This document shows, piece by piece, positions 1 through 8,843 of a DNA stretch of 64,000 nucleotides. The stretch is from Lacticaseibacillus pabuli (lineage in GTDB: Bacteria; Bacillota; Bacilli; Lactobacillales; Lactobacillaceae): NCBI RefSeq assembly GCF_028736235.1, contig NZ_CP117884.1, positions 496,001 to 560,000 on the forward strand, written 5' to 3'. A model generated the notes under the pieces. The model made no database searches, was not told where the DNA came from, and worked only from the letters and a program-made list of their open reading frames with translations. The translations under genes and the position numbers were made by a program. The number at the start of each line of letters is the position of its first letter. Position 1 is the first letter of the stretch.

Positions 1-1
1 A

Positions 2-3000
2 AGTGCAAGCATCAGTACAAGCAACTCGACGTCCAAGCAGATTTCCGACTCGAACAGCGATTCGATAAAGGACAGCGTTTCGGACAGCATCGTTGATTCA
101 ACTTCTGACTCGGCTCACAATAGCAAGAGTAAGAGCGACAGCATCAACGATAGCAAGTCGACGTCAGCTTCTAACAGTGCAAATGACTCTAAGAGCATTG
201 ACGACAGTAACTCAGCTTCCATCGTTGACAGCAATTCAAAGAGTAGCAGCGACAGCATTTCCATGACGCCATCTAACTCGGATAGCAAGTCGATTAGCGA
301 AAGCAACTCGTCAAGCAAGTCCACGGTTGATTCCACGTCAGTTGTCGACAGCACCAGCGACTCGGCAAAGAACTCCAAGAGTGACTCCGAAGATCATGTG
401 ATCAGCGACAGTTACTCTGCATCTCAGTCCACCGTGGACAGCACTGACAACTCGAAGAGCGGCAGCATCAGTAGCAGTGATTCGACCGTTATCAGTAACT
501 CCTCATCAATCAGCACCAGCGATTCGGTGAAGAACTCCACGAGCGAATCAGACAGCAGCCGGGAAAGCACCAGCGACTCGGCATCCAAGTCGACGAGCGA
601 TAGTAAGTCTAAGACGCCAAACCCAGATTCAAACCTGAGTGACAGCATCAACGACTCCACCAAGCAATCAGAGAGCAACTCGATTAGCGGTAGCATTTCA
701 TCCAGCGAGTCGACCTCTGATTCTAAGAAGACTGTGGATAGTATCAGCGATTCATCCAGCAAGTCAGCCGCAGATTCTGGCTCAATCAGTACAAGCCAAT
801 CCATCAGCGCGAGTGACTCAACGGATGATTCCACGAAGAACTCAAAGAGCGATAGTAAGTCTGCGTCAGACTCCGATAGTCAGAGCACGGACAACTCACT
901 GAGCGACAGCATTTCCAACAGTGAGTCGACCGTTGATAGCAAGTCGAAGGAAAACAGTGGTAGCCTATCCGCTTCCATTAGTAACAGTCAGAGTGTCAGT
1001 GATGCGAGTGGTTCAACCAGTAAGTCCGTCAGTGATAGTGCTGACAAGAACCATTCAGACTCCACGAGTGCAAGCATCAGCACGAGCAACTCGACGTCCA
1101 AGCTGATTTCAGATTCTGAAAGCAACTCGACGAAGGACAGTGTCTCTGATAGCATCGTTGATTCGACCTCTGACTCAGCGCACAATAGCAAGAGTAAGAG
1201 CGATAGCATCAACGATAGCAAGTCTGCTTCAGCTTCTAAGAGTGCAAGCGACTCGAAGCACATCGATGACAGCAACTCTGATTCAATCTCCGAGAGCAAT
1301 TCGAAGAGCACGAGCGACAGCATTTCCATGACGCCATCTAACTCGGATAGCAAGTCGATTAGCGAAAGCAACTCGTCCAGCAAGTCCACCGTTGATTCCA
1401 CGTCAGTTGTCGATAGCGCAAGTGATTCTGCGAAGAACTCTAAGAGCGACTCCGAAGATCACGTCATCAGTGATAGTTACTCTGCATCCCAGTCAGCCGT
1501 TGACAGCGGTGATAACTCGAAGAGCGGCAGCATTAGCAGCAGCGATTCGGTTGTCATCAGCGAATCTTCATCCATCAGCACCAGCGATTCCGTGAAGAAC
1601 TCCACCAGCGAATCCGACAGTAGCCGTGAGAGCACCAGCGACTCGGCATCCAAGTCGACGAGCGATAGCAAGTCCCGGACGCCTAACCCAGATTCAAATC
1701 TGAGTGACAGCATCAAGGATTCCACCAAGCAATCAGAGAGCAACTCGATCAGCGGCAGCATCTCAGCCAGTGAATCGACCTCTGATTCCAAGAAGACTGT
1801 GGACAGCATCAGCGATTCATCCAGCAAGTCCGCCGCTGACTCTGGTTCAATTAGCACGAGCCAGTCAGTCAGCGCCAGCGATTCCACAGTTGATTCAACT
1901 GATAACTCAAAGAGTGATAGTAAGTCCGCGTCAGACTCCGACAGCCAGAGCACGGATAACTCACTGAGCGACAGCATTTCCAACAGTGAGTCGACCGTCG
2001 ATAGTAAGTCGAAGGAAAACAGCGGTAGCATTTCCGCTTCCATCAGCAACAGTCAGAGCGCAAGCGAGGCCAGTGGTTCCGCAAGCAAGTCTGTCAGCGA
2101 TAGTGCTGACAAGAACGTTGCGGATTCCACCAGCGCAAGCATCAGCACGAGCGACTCAACGGACAAGCAGATCTCTGATTCTCAGAGCAACTCCACCAAG
2201 GACAGTGTTTCCGACAGCATCTCTGATTCTAATTCGAACTCCGTGCGCGATAGTAAGAGTAAGAATGACAGCGTCAACGATAGCAACTCCACGTCGGCAT
2301 CCAAGAGTGCGAGTGACTCTAAGGCAATTGATGACAGTAACTCCACGTCAATCTTCGAGAGCAATTCGAAGAGCGCGAGCGACAGCATTTCCATGACGCC
2401 ATCTAACTCTGATAGTAAGTCGATTAGCGAAAGCAACTCGGCCATCAAGTCCACCGATGATTCTGCGTCCGTTGTCAACAGTGCTAGCGATTCTGCGAAG
2501 AACTCCAAGAGCGACTCCGACGATCACGTCATCAGTGATAGCTACTCTGCATCACAGTCAGCTGTTGATAGTACCGACAATTCGAAGAGCGGCAGCATTA
2601 GCAGCAGCGACTCGATTGTCATCAGCAACTCTTCATCCATCAGCACCAGCGATTCCGTAAAGAATTCCACGAGCGAGTCTGACAGCAGTCGGGAAAGCAC
2701 TAGCGAATCGGCATCCAAGTCGACGAGCGATAGCAAGTCCCGGACGCCAAACCCAGATTCTAATCTGAGTGATAGCATCAAGGACTCCACCAAGCAGTCA
2801 GAGAGCAACTCGATTAGCGGCAGCATCTCTAGCAGCGAATCGACCTCTGACTCCAAGAAGACTGTTGATAACACGAGTGATTCGGCAAGCAAGTCGACTG
2901 TTGATTCCGGCTCAATCAGTACGAGCCAGTCGATCAGCGCGAGTGACTCAACGGTTGATTCCGCTGATAACTCCAAGATCGATAGCAAGTCTGCCGCAGA

Positions 3001-5746
3001 TTCAGACAGCCAGAGCACGAAGAACTCCCTGAGTGATAGTGTTTCGGCCAGTGAATCGACGACTGACAGTGTCGACAACCGGAACTCGGCCAGCGAATCG
3101 GCTTCGACCAGCGTAAGCAAGAGCGCAAGCATTGCCAGCGGTGAAGCGAGCCAGTCCGTTGTTCTGAGTGACGACCTCGACTACTCAATGTCCGTCTCCG
3201 CAAGCACGTCCGACAGCAACTCGGCTGTTAAGCGCAATAGCGTTTCAGATGACGCTTCTGTAAGCGATTCTGAATCCGCCGCACTGATGCAGTCCCAGTC
3301 AGATAGCCTGCGCCAGGTACGTTCACGCAGCTTCGTTGATGCGACAGGCGTCTTCGTCTCAGCATCGACGTCAACGTCTGAATCCCTTGCTAAGCGGAAT
3401 AGTCAGTCAGATGATATTTCACAGAGTAACTCGAAGTCCGTCTCTGATGGTATTTCGATGAACAACAGTGAGTCTGTAAGCAAGTCGGCAAGCGAAAGCC
3501 TGTCAGCCAACGCTTCTGCTGACGATTCCATCACCGCTCGCGCAAGTAGCAGTGATTCAGCTAGTCAGTCCGCGAGTGATTCATTGGCTCACGTTCTGAG
3601 CGATTCCACGTCGGCATCTAAGTCCGACTCCCAGAGCACACACGCGTCACTGAGCGGTAGCGCTTCTGCAAGCCAATCTGGTGATGACAGTGGTTCTGCA
3701 TCCGTCAGCCGGAGCCAGTCAACGAGCAAGTCGAAGGACATGCGGGATAGCGCCATTAACTCCGCAAGCGTATCGGCACACACGTCGACTAGCGAAAGCG
3801 AATCACGGACGCCAAACGCCACCCCTGATCAAAGCAGGTCCATTGCAACTAGTCAGGCTGATTCCACGTCCAACTCGGCTGAGAAGAGTCAATCTATCGC
3901 TCAGTCCACCGCCGATTCCAAGGTGGTTCAGGACTCCGTAAGCGACCAGGCCACCGCGTCTGTCAGTGGCTCAGCCCAGAAGGCCAGCGAACTTTCGACT
4001 TCCGCCTCGGTTTCCAAGGCAGAGTCATTGGCCAACTCCTTGAGCGACAGCCAGTCTGCAAGTGAATCCGACACTAAGTCTGATTCCGCTTCACTCCGCG
4101 GTAGCGAGTCCGCAAGTCAGTCAACGGTGCTTAGCGACAGTATCGCAGCATCTGCTAGCGACTCAGCATCCAAGAGTGCTTCACAGAGTCACAGTGAGGC
4201 CAGCGGTAGTGCCAGCGCATCTAAGCGTGAGAGTGATGATCTGAACAGCCAGCTCTCCACGTCCGCAAGTGTATCCGCGAGTGAATCAATTGCTAAGAAC
4301 AACGCCGATTCCGACTCAGCTTCAGTTAGCCAGTCAGAGTCCGACTCGAAGTTCGCGGCAGATTCTGATTCAATCAAGGCATCACGTTCCAACCGCGATG
4401 ACGACGCCGTTTACCAGTCCAACTCGGTAAGCCGCTCTGCATCACAGTCTGCAGCTGACGATAGCCAGGCATCGACTTCGATTTCCCTGAGCAACTCGCT
4501 TAGCCGCAGCAACAGCACTTCGATGAAGCCAACCGATTCAACCAGCAAGTCGACGAGCGAAAGCCTGTCAGCTAGCGAATCAGGTTCACATTCAGAATCC
4601 GTGGTTAACAGCCAGAGCGAGTCTGCTAGTCAGTCCGCCGCCGATTCTGAATCACAAGTCTTCAGCAAATCGACCTCTGCATCTCACTCAGATTCTGAGA
4701 GCACCGACAATTCACTGAGTGGTAGCGAATCTGCTAGCCAGTCCGCAAACGGCAGTGATGAAGCATCAATCAGTGACAGCAGTTCGATTAGTAAGTCTGG
4801 TAGCCAGAGCGATAGTGCCCGTGAGTCTAGCAGCGAATCGGCAAGCCAGTCCAAGAGTGATAGTGAATCACGTCAGCCAAATCTTGATCCAGCTCTTAGC
4901 GATTCTGTCGCGAAGAGTGATAGCGAATCAACGGCGGCATCCCTGAGCGACAGCGTTTCGAGCTCACGGTCAGCGGATGATTCAACCGACGTACGCGTTT
5001 CCGATTCCAACTCCGCAAGCCTGTCTGGTAGCGAATCTGTTGCCAAGGCAAGTGAGCTATCGGCTTCAGCATCAACTTCCAAGATTCTGTCCGCGGATGC
5101 TTCAAACGACGCCAGCGAGGCTGCTAGTCAGTCACGTACGCTGTCCGATGCAGCTTCCGTAAGTGGTAGCCTTTCCGCCAGTGAATCTGGCAGTGAGTCT
5201 GCTAGTGAACAGAAGTCCGAGAGCCTGTCAGCGTCAACCTCCACGAGCGATTCACTTCGTCGCTCACAGGACGATGCCAACCAGAACTACTCGAACTCGA
5301 ATGATGACACCTCCAAGTCAGAATCACGTTCTCGTTCCACATCTGATTCTGCAAGCAAGCGCACGTCGACCTCAACGTCAGACAGTGCTTCACGGAGCCG
5401 GATTGATTCCGAGTCGAGCTCTCGTAGCAAGTCCGTTGTAATCAGTCGTCATGGCAGCCTGCCTAACACGCATGGTGGCAATGGCAACGGGACCAACGGC
5501 AACAACGGCCAGAACCAGAACGGCCGCGGTGGTAACGGAATTAACGGCAATGGGGTCAATGGCAACCGGGCAATCGGTGGCAATGGCAGCCAGAGCGTTA
5601 ACGCCAGCGCTGGGCGTCTTGCACGTCGCGGCGATCTTCCGCAGACCGGGAATGATCAGAATACCGAATTCTTTGAACTCGGAATTGCACTCCTGGCACT
5701 CCTGACCATGGCTGGTGTCCTCAAGCGTAAGCGCGAAGAAGACTAA
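2..5746 (+). CDS. Serine-rich repeat LPQTG surface adhesin, 5' truncated by the window edge
   Basis: The frame is open from base 2 with no stop, so the Met at 263 is an internal residue and the true start, with its signal peptide and binding region, lies outside the window. About 1,800 residues of alternating Ser-x-Ser-x sequence are followed by an Asn/Gly-rich stretch (about 5460-5600), a sortase motif LPQTG at 5636-5650, a hydrophobic segment and a KRKREED tail. It should be secreted, heavily O-glycosylated and covalently attached to peptidoglycan by sortase A, acting in adhesion or biofilm formation (family knowledge). The serine region is built of five units of exactly 1065 bp. The glycosyltransferases and accessory Sec genes that often accompany such proteins are not in this window. 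Terminator follows at once. Confidence 0.93.
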   Translation, partial: SASISTSNSTSKQISDSNSDSIKDSVSDSIVDSTSDSAHNSKSKSDSINDSKSTSASNSANDSKSIDDSNSASIVDSNSKSSSDSISMTPSNSDSKSISESNSSSKSTVDSTSVVDSTSDSAKNSKSDSEDHVISDSYSASQSTVDSTDNSKSGSISSSDSTVISNSSSISTSDSVKNSTSESDSSRESTSDSASKSTSDSKSKTPNPDSNLSDSINDSTKQSESNSISGSISSSESTSDSKKTVDSISDSSSKSAADSGSISTSQSISASDSTDDSTKNSKSDSKSASDSDSQSTDNSLSDSISNSESTVDSKSKENSGSLSASISNSQSVSDASGSTSKSVSDSADKNHSDSTSASISTSNSTSKLISDSESNSTKDSVSDSIVDSTSDSAHNSKSKSDSINDSKSASASKSASDSKHIDDSNSDSISESNSKSTSDSISMTPSNSDSKSISESNSSSKSTVDSTSVVDSASDSAKNSKSDSEDHVISDSYSASQSAVDSGDNSKSGSISSSDSVVISESSSISTSDSVKNSTSESDSSRESTSDSASKSTSDSKSRTPNPDSNLSDSIKDSTKQSESNSISGSISASESTSDSKKTVDSISDSSSKSAADSGSISTSQSVSASDSTVDSTDNSKSDSKSASDSDSQSTDNSLSDSISNSESTVDSKSKENSGSISASISNSQSASEASGSASKSVSDSADKNVADSTSASISTSDSTDKQISDSQSNSTKDSVSDSISDSNSNSVRDSKSKNDSVNDSNSTSASKSASDSKAIDDSNSTSIFESNSKSASDSISMTPSNSDSKSISESNSAIKSTDDSASVVNSASDSAKNSKSDSDDHVISDSYSASQSAVDSTDNSKSGSISSSDSIVISNSSSISTSDSVKNSTSESDSSRESTSESASKSTSDSKSRTPNPDSNLSDSIKDSTKQSESNSISGSISSSESTSDSKKTVDNTSDSASKSTVDSGSISTSQSISASDSTVDSADNSKIDSKSAADSDSQSTKNSLSDSVSASESTTDSVDNRNSASESASTSVSKSASIASGEASQSVVLSDDLDYSMSVSASTSDSNSAVKRNSVSDDASVSDSESAALMQSQSDSLRQVRSRSFVDATGVFVSASTSTSESLAKRNSQSDDISQSNSKSVSDGISMNNSESVSKSASESLSANASADDSITARASSSDSASQSASDSLAHVLSDSTSASKSDSQSTHASLSGSASASQSGDDSGSASVSRSQSTSKSKDMRDSAINSASVSAHTSTSESESRTPNATPDQSRSIATSQADSTSNSAEKSQSIAQSTADSKVVQDSVSDQATASVSGSAQKASELSTSASVSKAESLANSLSDSQSASESDTKSDSASLRGSESASQSTVLSDSIAASASDSASKSASQSHSEASGSASASKRESDDLNSQLSTSASVSASESIAKNNADSDSASVSQSESDSKFAADSDSIKASRSNRDDDAVYQSNSVSRSASQSAADDSQASTSISLSNSLSRSNSTSMKPTDSTSKSTSESLSASESGSHSESVVNSQSESASQSAADSESQVFSKSTSASHSDSESTDNSLSGSESASQSANGSDEASISDSSSISKSGSQSDSARESSSESASQSKSDSESRQPNLDPALSDSVAKSDSESTAASLSDSVSSSRSADDSTDVRVSDSNSASLSGSESVAKASELSASASTSKILSADASNDASEAASQSRTLSDAASVSGSLSASESGSESASEQKSESLSASTSTSDSLRRSQDDANQNYSNSNDDTSKSESRSRSTSDSASKRTSTSTSDSASRSRIDSESSSRSKSVVISRHGSLPNTHGGNGNGTNGNNGQNQNGRGGNGINGNGVNGNRAIGGNGSQSVNASAGRLARRGDLPQTGNDQNTEFFELGIALLALLTMAGVLKRKREED
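263..5440 (+). repeat. Five in-register 1065-bp (355-residue) macro-repeats of the serine-rich domain
   Basis: The codon ATG of an Ile/Thr-Ser-Met motif occurs at 263, 1328, 2393, 3458 and 4523, each exactly 1065 bp apart. A second anchor, (K/R)(T/Q)PN, lies at 611, 1676, 2741, 3806 and 4871, again exactly 1065 bp apart. Units 1-3 are nearly identical; units 4 and 5 are strongly diverged but keep the register without any net indel. Bases 1-262 match the end of a preceding unit, so at least one more copy lies upstream. Confidence 0.95.
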
Positions 5747-5757
5747 CCTGGGCAGTC

Positions 5758-5792
5758 GCAAAACGGTCATCCGAAATGGGTGACCGTTTTGC
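5758..5792 (+). terminator. Terminator after the serine-rich repeat gene
   Basis: A 12-bp stem (5758-5769 with 5781-5792) encloses an 11-nt loop. The 3' arm contains TTTT, but there is no long U tract after it. Confidence 0.7.
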
Positions 5793-5843
5793 ATACATAT
5801 TGGTAAAATGTTTAGTAGAGAGATTCAACTCAGGAGGACAACC

Positions 5844-6962
5844 ATGAAAATCTTAGTCGTCGGCGCCGGGCTCTTCGGTGCGGTATCTGCGCGTGAACTG
5901 GCACTCAAGGGGCATCAGGTTGATGTCATCGAACGGCGCGACCACATTGCGGGTAATATATACACCGAGAACGTCCACGGCATTCAGGTACATCGTTATG
6001 GCGCCCACATTTTCCACACCAGCAACAAGGCGGTCTGGGATTACGTCAACCAGTTTGCGACCTTCAATCGCTATACGAACGAGGTGGTGGCCAACTACAA
6101 GGGCGAGCTGTACAGCCTGCCGTTTAACATGAACACCTTCTACCAGATGTGGGGCGTGACCACGCCAGATGAGGCGCAGGCTAAGATTGCTGAGCAACGG
6201 GCCGTGCTCGGTGGTAAGCAGCCTGCCAACTTGGAGGAACAAGCGATCTCCCTAGTTGGGACGGACATCTACGAAAAACTCGTGAAGCACTACACGGCCA
6301 AGCAGTGGGGACGAGATCCCAAGGACTTGCCTGCCTTTATCATTCGGCGCCTGCCCGTTCGCTTTACCTTCGACAACAACTACTTCAACGACCCATACCA
6401 AGGCATCCCAATCGGTGGCTATACCCAGATTGTCGAGAAAATGCTGGATCAGCCGAACATCCACGTTAAGCTACACACCGATTTCTTTGCCAAGCGCGAT
6501 CAATATCTGGCCGACTACGACAAGGTCATTTTTACGGGGATGATTGACCAATTCTTCGATTACCGATTTGGTGAGCTTGAATACCGGTCGTTGCGATTCG
6601 AAACAGAAACCCTGGCAAAAGATAACTATCAAGGCAATGCAGTTATTAACTATACGGATGCCGCAACGCCCTACACCAGAATTATCGAACACAAGTTTTT
6701 TGAGTTTGGAAGCGGCGAAAAGGGTCAAACCGTCATTACCCGGGAGTACCCGCAGCCATGGCATAAGGGGGTTGAGCCTTACTATCCGGTTAACAATCAA
6801 GAAAACAATCATTTATTCACAAAGTATCGTGATTACGCCCGCGCAAACGCGCAGAATGTTGTTTTTGGTGGTCGGCTTGGCCTATACCGCTACTACAATA
6901 TGGACCAAGTGATTGGCGCCGCATTGGAACTCGTGCAAAAGCCAAATCTTTTCGAAAAATAA
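5844..6962 (+). CDS. glf: UDP-galactopyranose mutase
   Basis: A 372-residue flavoenzyme interconverting UDP-galactopyranose and UDP-galactofuranose, supplying Galf for surface polysaccharides. The N-terminus has the FAD Rossmann motif VGAGLFG followed by an acidic strand end (VDVIERRDHIAGN). The middle carries the family signature around LPAFIIRRLPVRFTFD and YFNDPYQGIPIGGY. Length is normal for the family. I chose ATG 5844 because of the AGGAGG at about 5832, although the frame is open from 5808. It stands alone between terminators or candidate terminators, so the rest of the polysaccharide pathway must be elsewhere. Confidence 0.95.
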   Translation: MKILVVGAGLFGAVSARELALKGHQVDVIERRDHIAGNIYTENVHGIQVHRYGAHIFHTSNKAVWDYVNQFATFNRYTNEVVANYKGELYSLPFNMNTFYQMWGVTTPDEAQAKIAEQRAVLGGKQPANLEEQAISLVGTDIYEKLVKHYTAKQWGRDPKDLPAFIIRRLPVRFTFDNNYFNDPYQGIPIGGYTQIVEKMLDQPNIHVKLHTDFFAKRDQYLADYDKVIFTGMIDQFFDYRFGELEYRSLRFETETLAKDNYQGNAVINYTDAATPYTRIIEHKFFEFGSGEKGQTVITREYPQPWHKGVEPYYPVNNQENNHLFTKYRDYARANAQNVVFGGRLGLYRYYNMDQVIGAALELVQKPNLFEK

Positions 6963-6965
6963 CCA

Positions 6966-7127
6966 TTTACAACAATTCTGATAAATTATAAAGATTAGCC
7001 CATAAGTCTTTCTATATCGGGTGCGAGGGAGTACCATGTACTTGCAAGGGCGAAATTCGTTTTCATAACTTGCACTCCCCCAAAAAAGTTCCCCCAAACT
7101 TTTCCACCGCTATGCGGTGGTTTTTTT
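6966..7127 (+). ncRNA. Candidate small structured RNA between glf and the next gene
   Basis: Promoter-like boxes TTTACA (6966-6971) and TATAAA (6987-6992, spacer only 15) precede a GC-rich foldable stretch. GGGTGC at 7019-7024 can pair with GCACTC at 7072-7077, while the adjacent GAGGGAGT at 7025-7032 competes for the same ACTCCC strand. A strong terminator ends the unit at 7127. No ORF of note is present and the next gene has its own -10 downstream. This could equally be just the 3' UTR of glf. Confidence 0.35.
7104..7127 (+). terminator. Rho-independent terminator
   Basis: Perfect 7-bp stem CCACCGC/GCGGTGG with a 3-nt loop, followed by seven T residues. Confidence 0.85.
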
Positions 7128-7281
7128 ATGCCTTTTTGAGGAATTACAAAACAAATTACGACCAGTTAAGTGACGACTAAAAACGACATAATTGCCAGAT
7201 TGTGTTCTTTTCGAAACGCCTTCAGCACGGTACAATAGAAGCATATGATTGCCGCAACATACGGCGTCGAAGGAGAGGCAA

Positions 7282-7941
7282 ATGCGTTCATTACGAAAAT
7301 TCCTATATTGGTTAAACATTGTTGGCATGATTGCCTATCTCATTGTTTGTGGCTACTTCCAAATGACTGGCAAGCCACTTTACCCTGGACAAGTCGGGTT
7401 GATGTTCCAGGTTGCCTCAGGATTAGTGTTGGTTAGCATTCCACTAATTATCGAAAAATGGGCGCACGTTGCGTTGCCCGACATCCTGGTCGTCCTGTAT
7501 GAACTCTTCATCCTCATGGCCATTCTACTGGGGACGGGGATGCAGGCATACAGCATTCCGAACTGGGATAAGTTTGAGCACTTGTTCTCAGCCGGCATGC
7601 TCGCGGGTAGCGGCTTCATGATTTACGCCGCCCGGACGCCAGCGGACAAGCAGGACCAGATTGATCCGTTCCTGATTGCCCTGTTCGGTGCCGCGTTCGG
7701 CGTTTTGCTGGGCGTGTGCTGGGAGTTTTACGAGTTCACCGGTGACAGTCTGTTCGGCATGAACATGCAGCGCTACATGGCCGCTGGCAAGCCGCTGATT
7801 GGCCATCCGGTTCTTTATGACACGATGGGCGACTTGCTTAGCGACTTCATCGGGAGTGCCGGGATGAGCTTGTATGCCTTCTTCAAAATCCGCCGTGACC
7901 ATAGTTGGCTCAATACGTTTAAATTGCACCGGATTAAATAG
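7282..7941 (+). CDS. Integral membrane protein, DUF2238/YjdF-like
   Basis: A 219-residue protein with about six hydrophobic segments: after the basic N-terminus, at roughly 40-60, 72-90, 105-120, 138-155 and near 195. Conserved-looking polar patches are WDKFEHLFSAG and DTMGDLLSDFIGS, which resemble the YjdF/DUF2238 family of unknown function; I am moderately sure of that family. ATG 7282 was chosen over the upstream Met codons because AAGGAGAGG lies just before it. A -10-like TACAAT sits at 7231-7236 with a poor -35. No operon partner is evident. Confidence 0.75.
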   Translation: MRSLRKFLYWLNIVGMIAYLIVCGYFQMTGKPLYPGQVGLMFQVASGLVLVSIPLIIEKWAHVALPDILVVLYELFILMAILLGTGMQAYSIPNWDKFEHLFSAGMLAGSGFMIYAARTPADKQDQIDPFLIALFGAAFGVLLGVCWEFYEFTGDSLFGMNMQRYMAAGKPLIGHPVLYDTMGDLLSDFIGSAGMSLYAFFKIRRDHSWLNTFKLHRIK

Positions 7942-8027
7942 TTAAGGCAGCGAATCAATTCACACCGGCTGCATGCTGACAGCGGTGGTACAATTAATAG
8001 GTGACCAATTAGAAAGCGACGATAGTA

Positions 8028-8777
8028 TTGCGTAGTTCATTAATTTATGCGCGGACCGAGCCTATCTCGACCGCAGTAGTAACCCTGGGCATTGATCCCA
8101 TCGATATGCTAAGCACCGCCAGCCCTAATCCGCGGCACCTATTGCTGTTGCCGCCAGTGACCGATGATTACACGATTAATCAGCACACGGGCTTCAACGT
8201 CATTGATGGCGCAAGTGATGTCGAGCGATTCTTATTAAGCGACGAGGGCAAAAAGCACGCCTGGCTCGATATGCGCGAGCGTGATTTTGCGGACGATTTG
8301 TTGCCTCAAGAAATTGCTGAGTTATTGTACTTGGCTCATAAGAAGACGCACATGACCTTGCCGTTTTACTACAAACTGCAAAACGAATACGCTCGAGTTC
8401 CGATGCCAACCGGACTGGTCAACAGTTACTGGCGGCATCCGGATGAGTTTGCGGCGGTCTTGTCGGCGGCGGTGAACCGGCAGTTGCAGACATTGCTTAG
8501 TGCCCATCCGTTTTGGGCAATTGGCAATCGTCACAACCGGGGCATGATTCCGCTGAAGGCGCAGCTACAAAGTCAGTGGCACGATATGTTGCCAGATGGG
8601 TTGGGCTTTGACTTTGGCCGCGCAAAGGTCAACAATGCTGAAGTACGGATTCCGATTTTACGTATCCAGGAGCGGCAGTTGTTGCTCGGGGTGGATGAAA
8701 GTGCAGACAACGCGCAAGAATTGGGCTATTTACTACTCGATCGTAAAGCGCGAAAATGGCACTTGGATTTAAATTAG
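8028..8777 (+). CDS. Conserved hypothetical protein upstream of murF
   Basis: A 249-residue soluble protein of unknown function; no signal peptide or membrane segment. It has a central acidic and aromatic region (LDMRERDFADDLLP; WRHPDEFAAVL) and ends RKARKWHLDLN. The proposed start is TTG 8028, since no ATG lies near the 5' end and the coding pattern runs up to it; there is no convincing Shine-Dalgarno, so the true start may be internal. It lies 66 bp upstream of murF in the same direction and could be cotranscribed with it. Confidence 0.7.
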   Translation: MRSSLIYARTEPISTAVVTLGIDPIDMLSTASPNPRHLLLLPPVTDDYTINQHTGFNVIDGASDVERFLLSDEGKKHAWLDMRERDFADDLLPQEIAELLYLAHKKTHMTLPFYYKLQNEYARVPMPTGLVNSYWRHPDEFAAVLSAAVNRQLQTLLSAHPFWAIGNRHNRGMIPLKAQLQSQWHDMLPDGLGFDFGRAKVNNAEVRIPILRIQERQLLLGVDESADNAQELGYLLLDRKARKWHLDLN

Positions 8778-8843
8778 AAGGATAAGGGTGAGGGACGGTA
8801 GCGTGTGCTGCCGTCCCGCGCCGTTGAATGGAGTAATTTCAAA

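Noticed and set aside
1..3100. Regular repeats considered as a CRISPR array.
   Set aside because: The repeats are in-frame coding units of 1065 bp with no short repeat-spacer pattern.
424..3132. Several long antisense frames (for example 1477-2049 and 2542-3132, minus strand) rich in Leu, Glu and Ser across the adhesin.
   Set aside because: They are mirror images of the Ser/Asp/Thr codons, repeat with the same 1065-bp period and have no ribosome sites.
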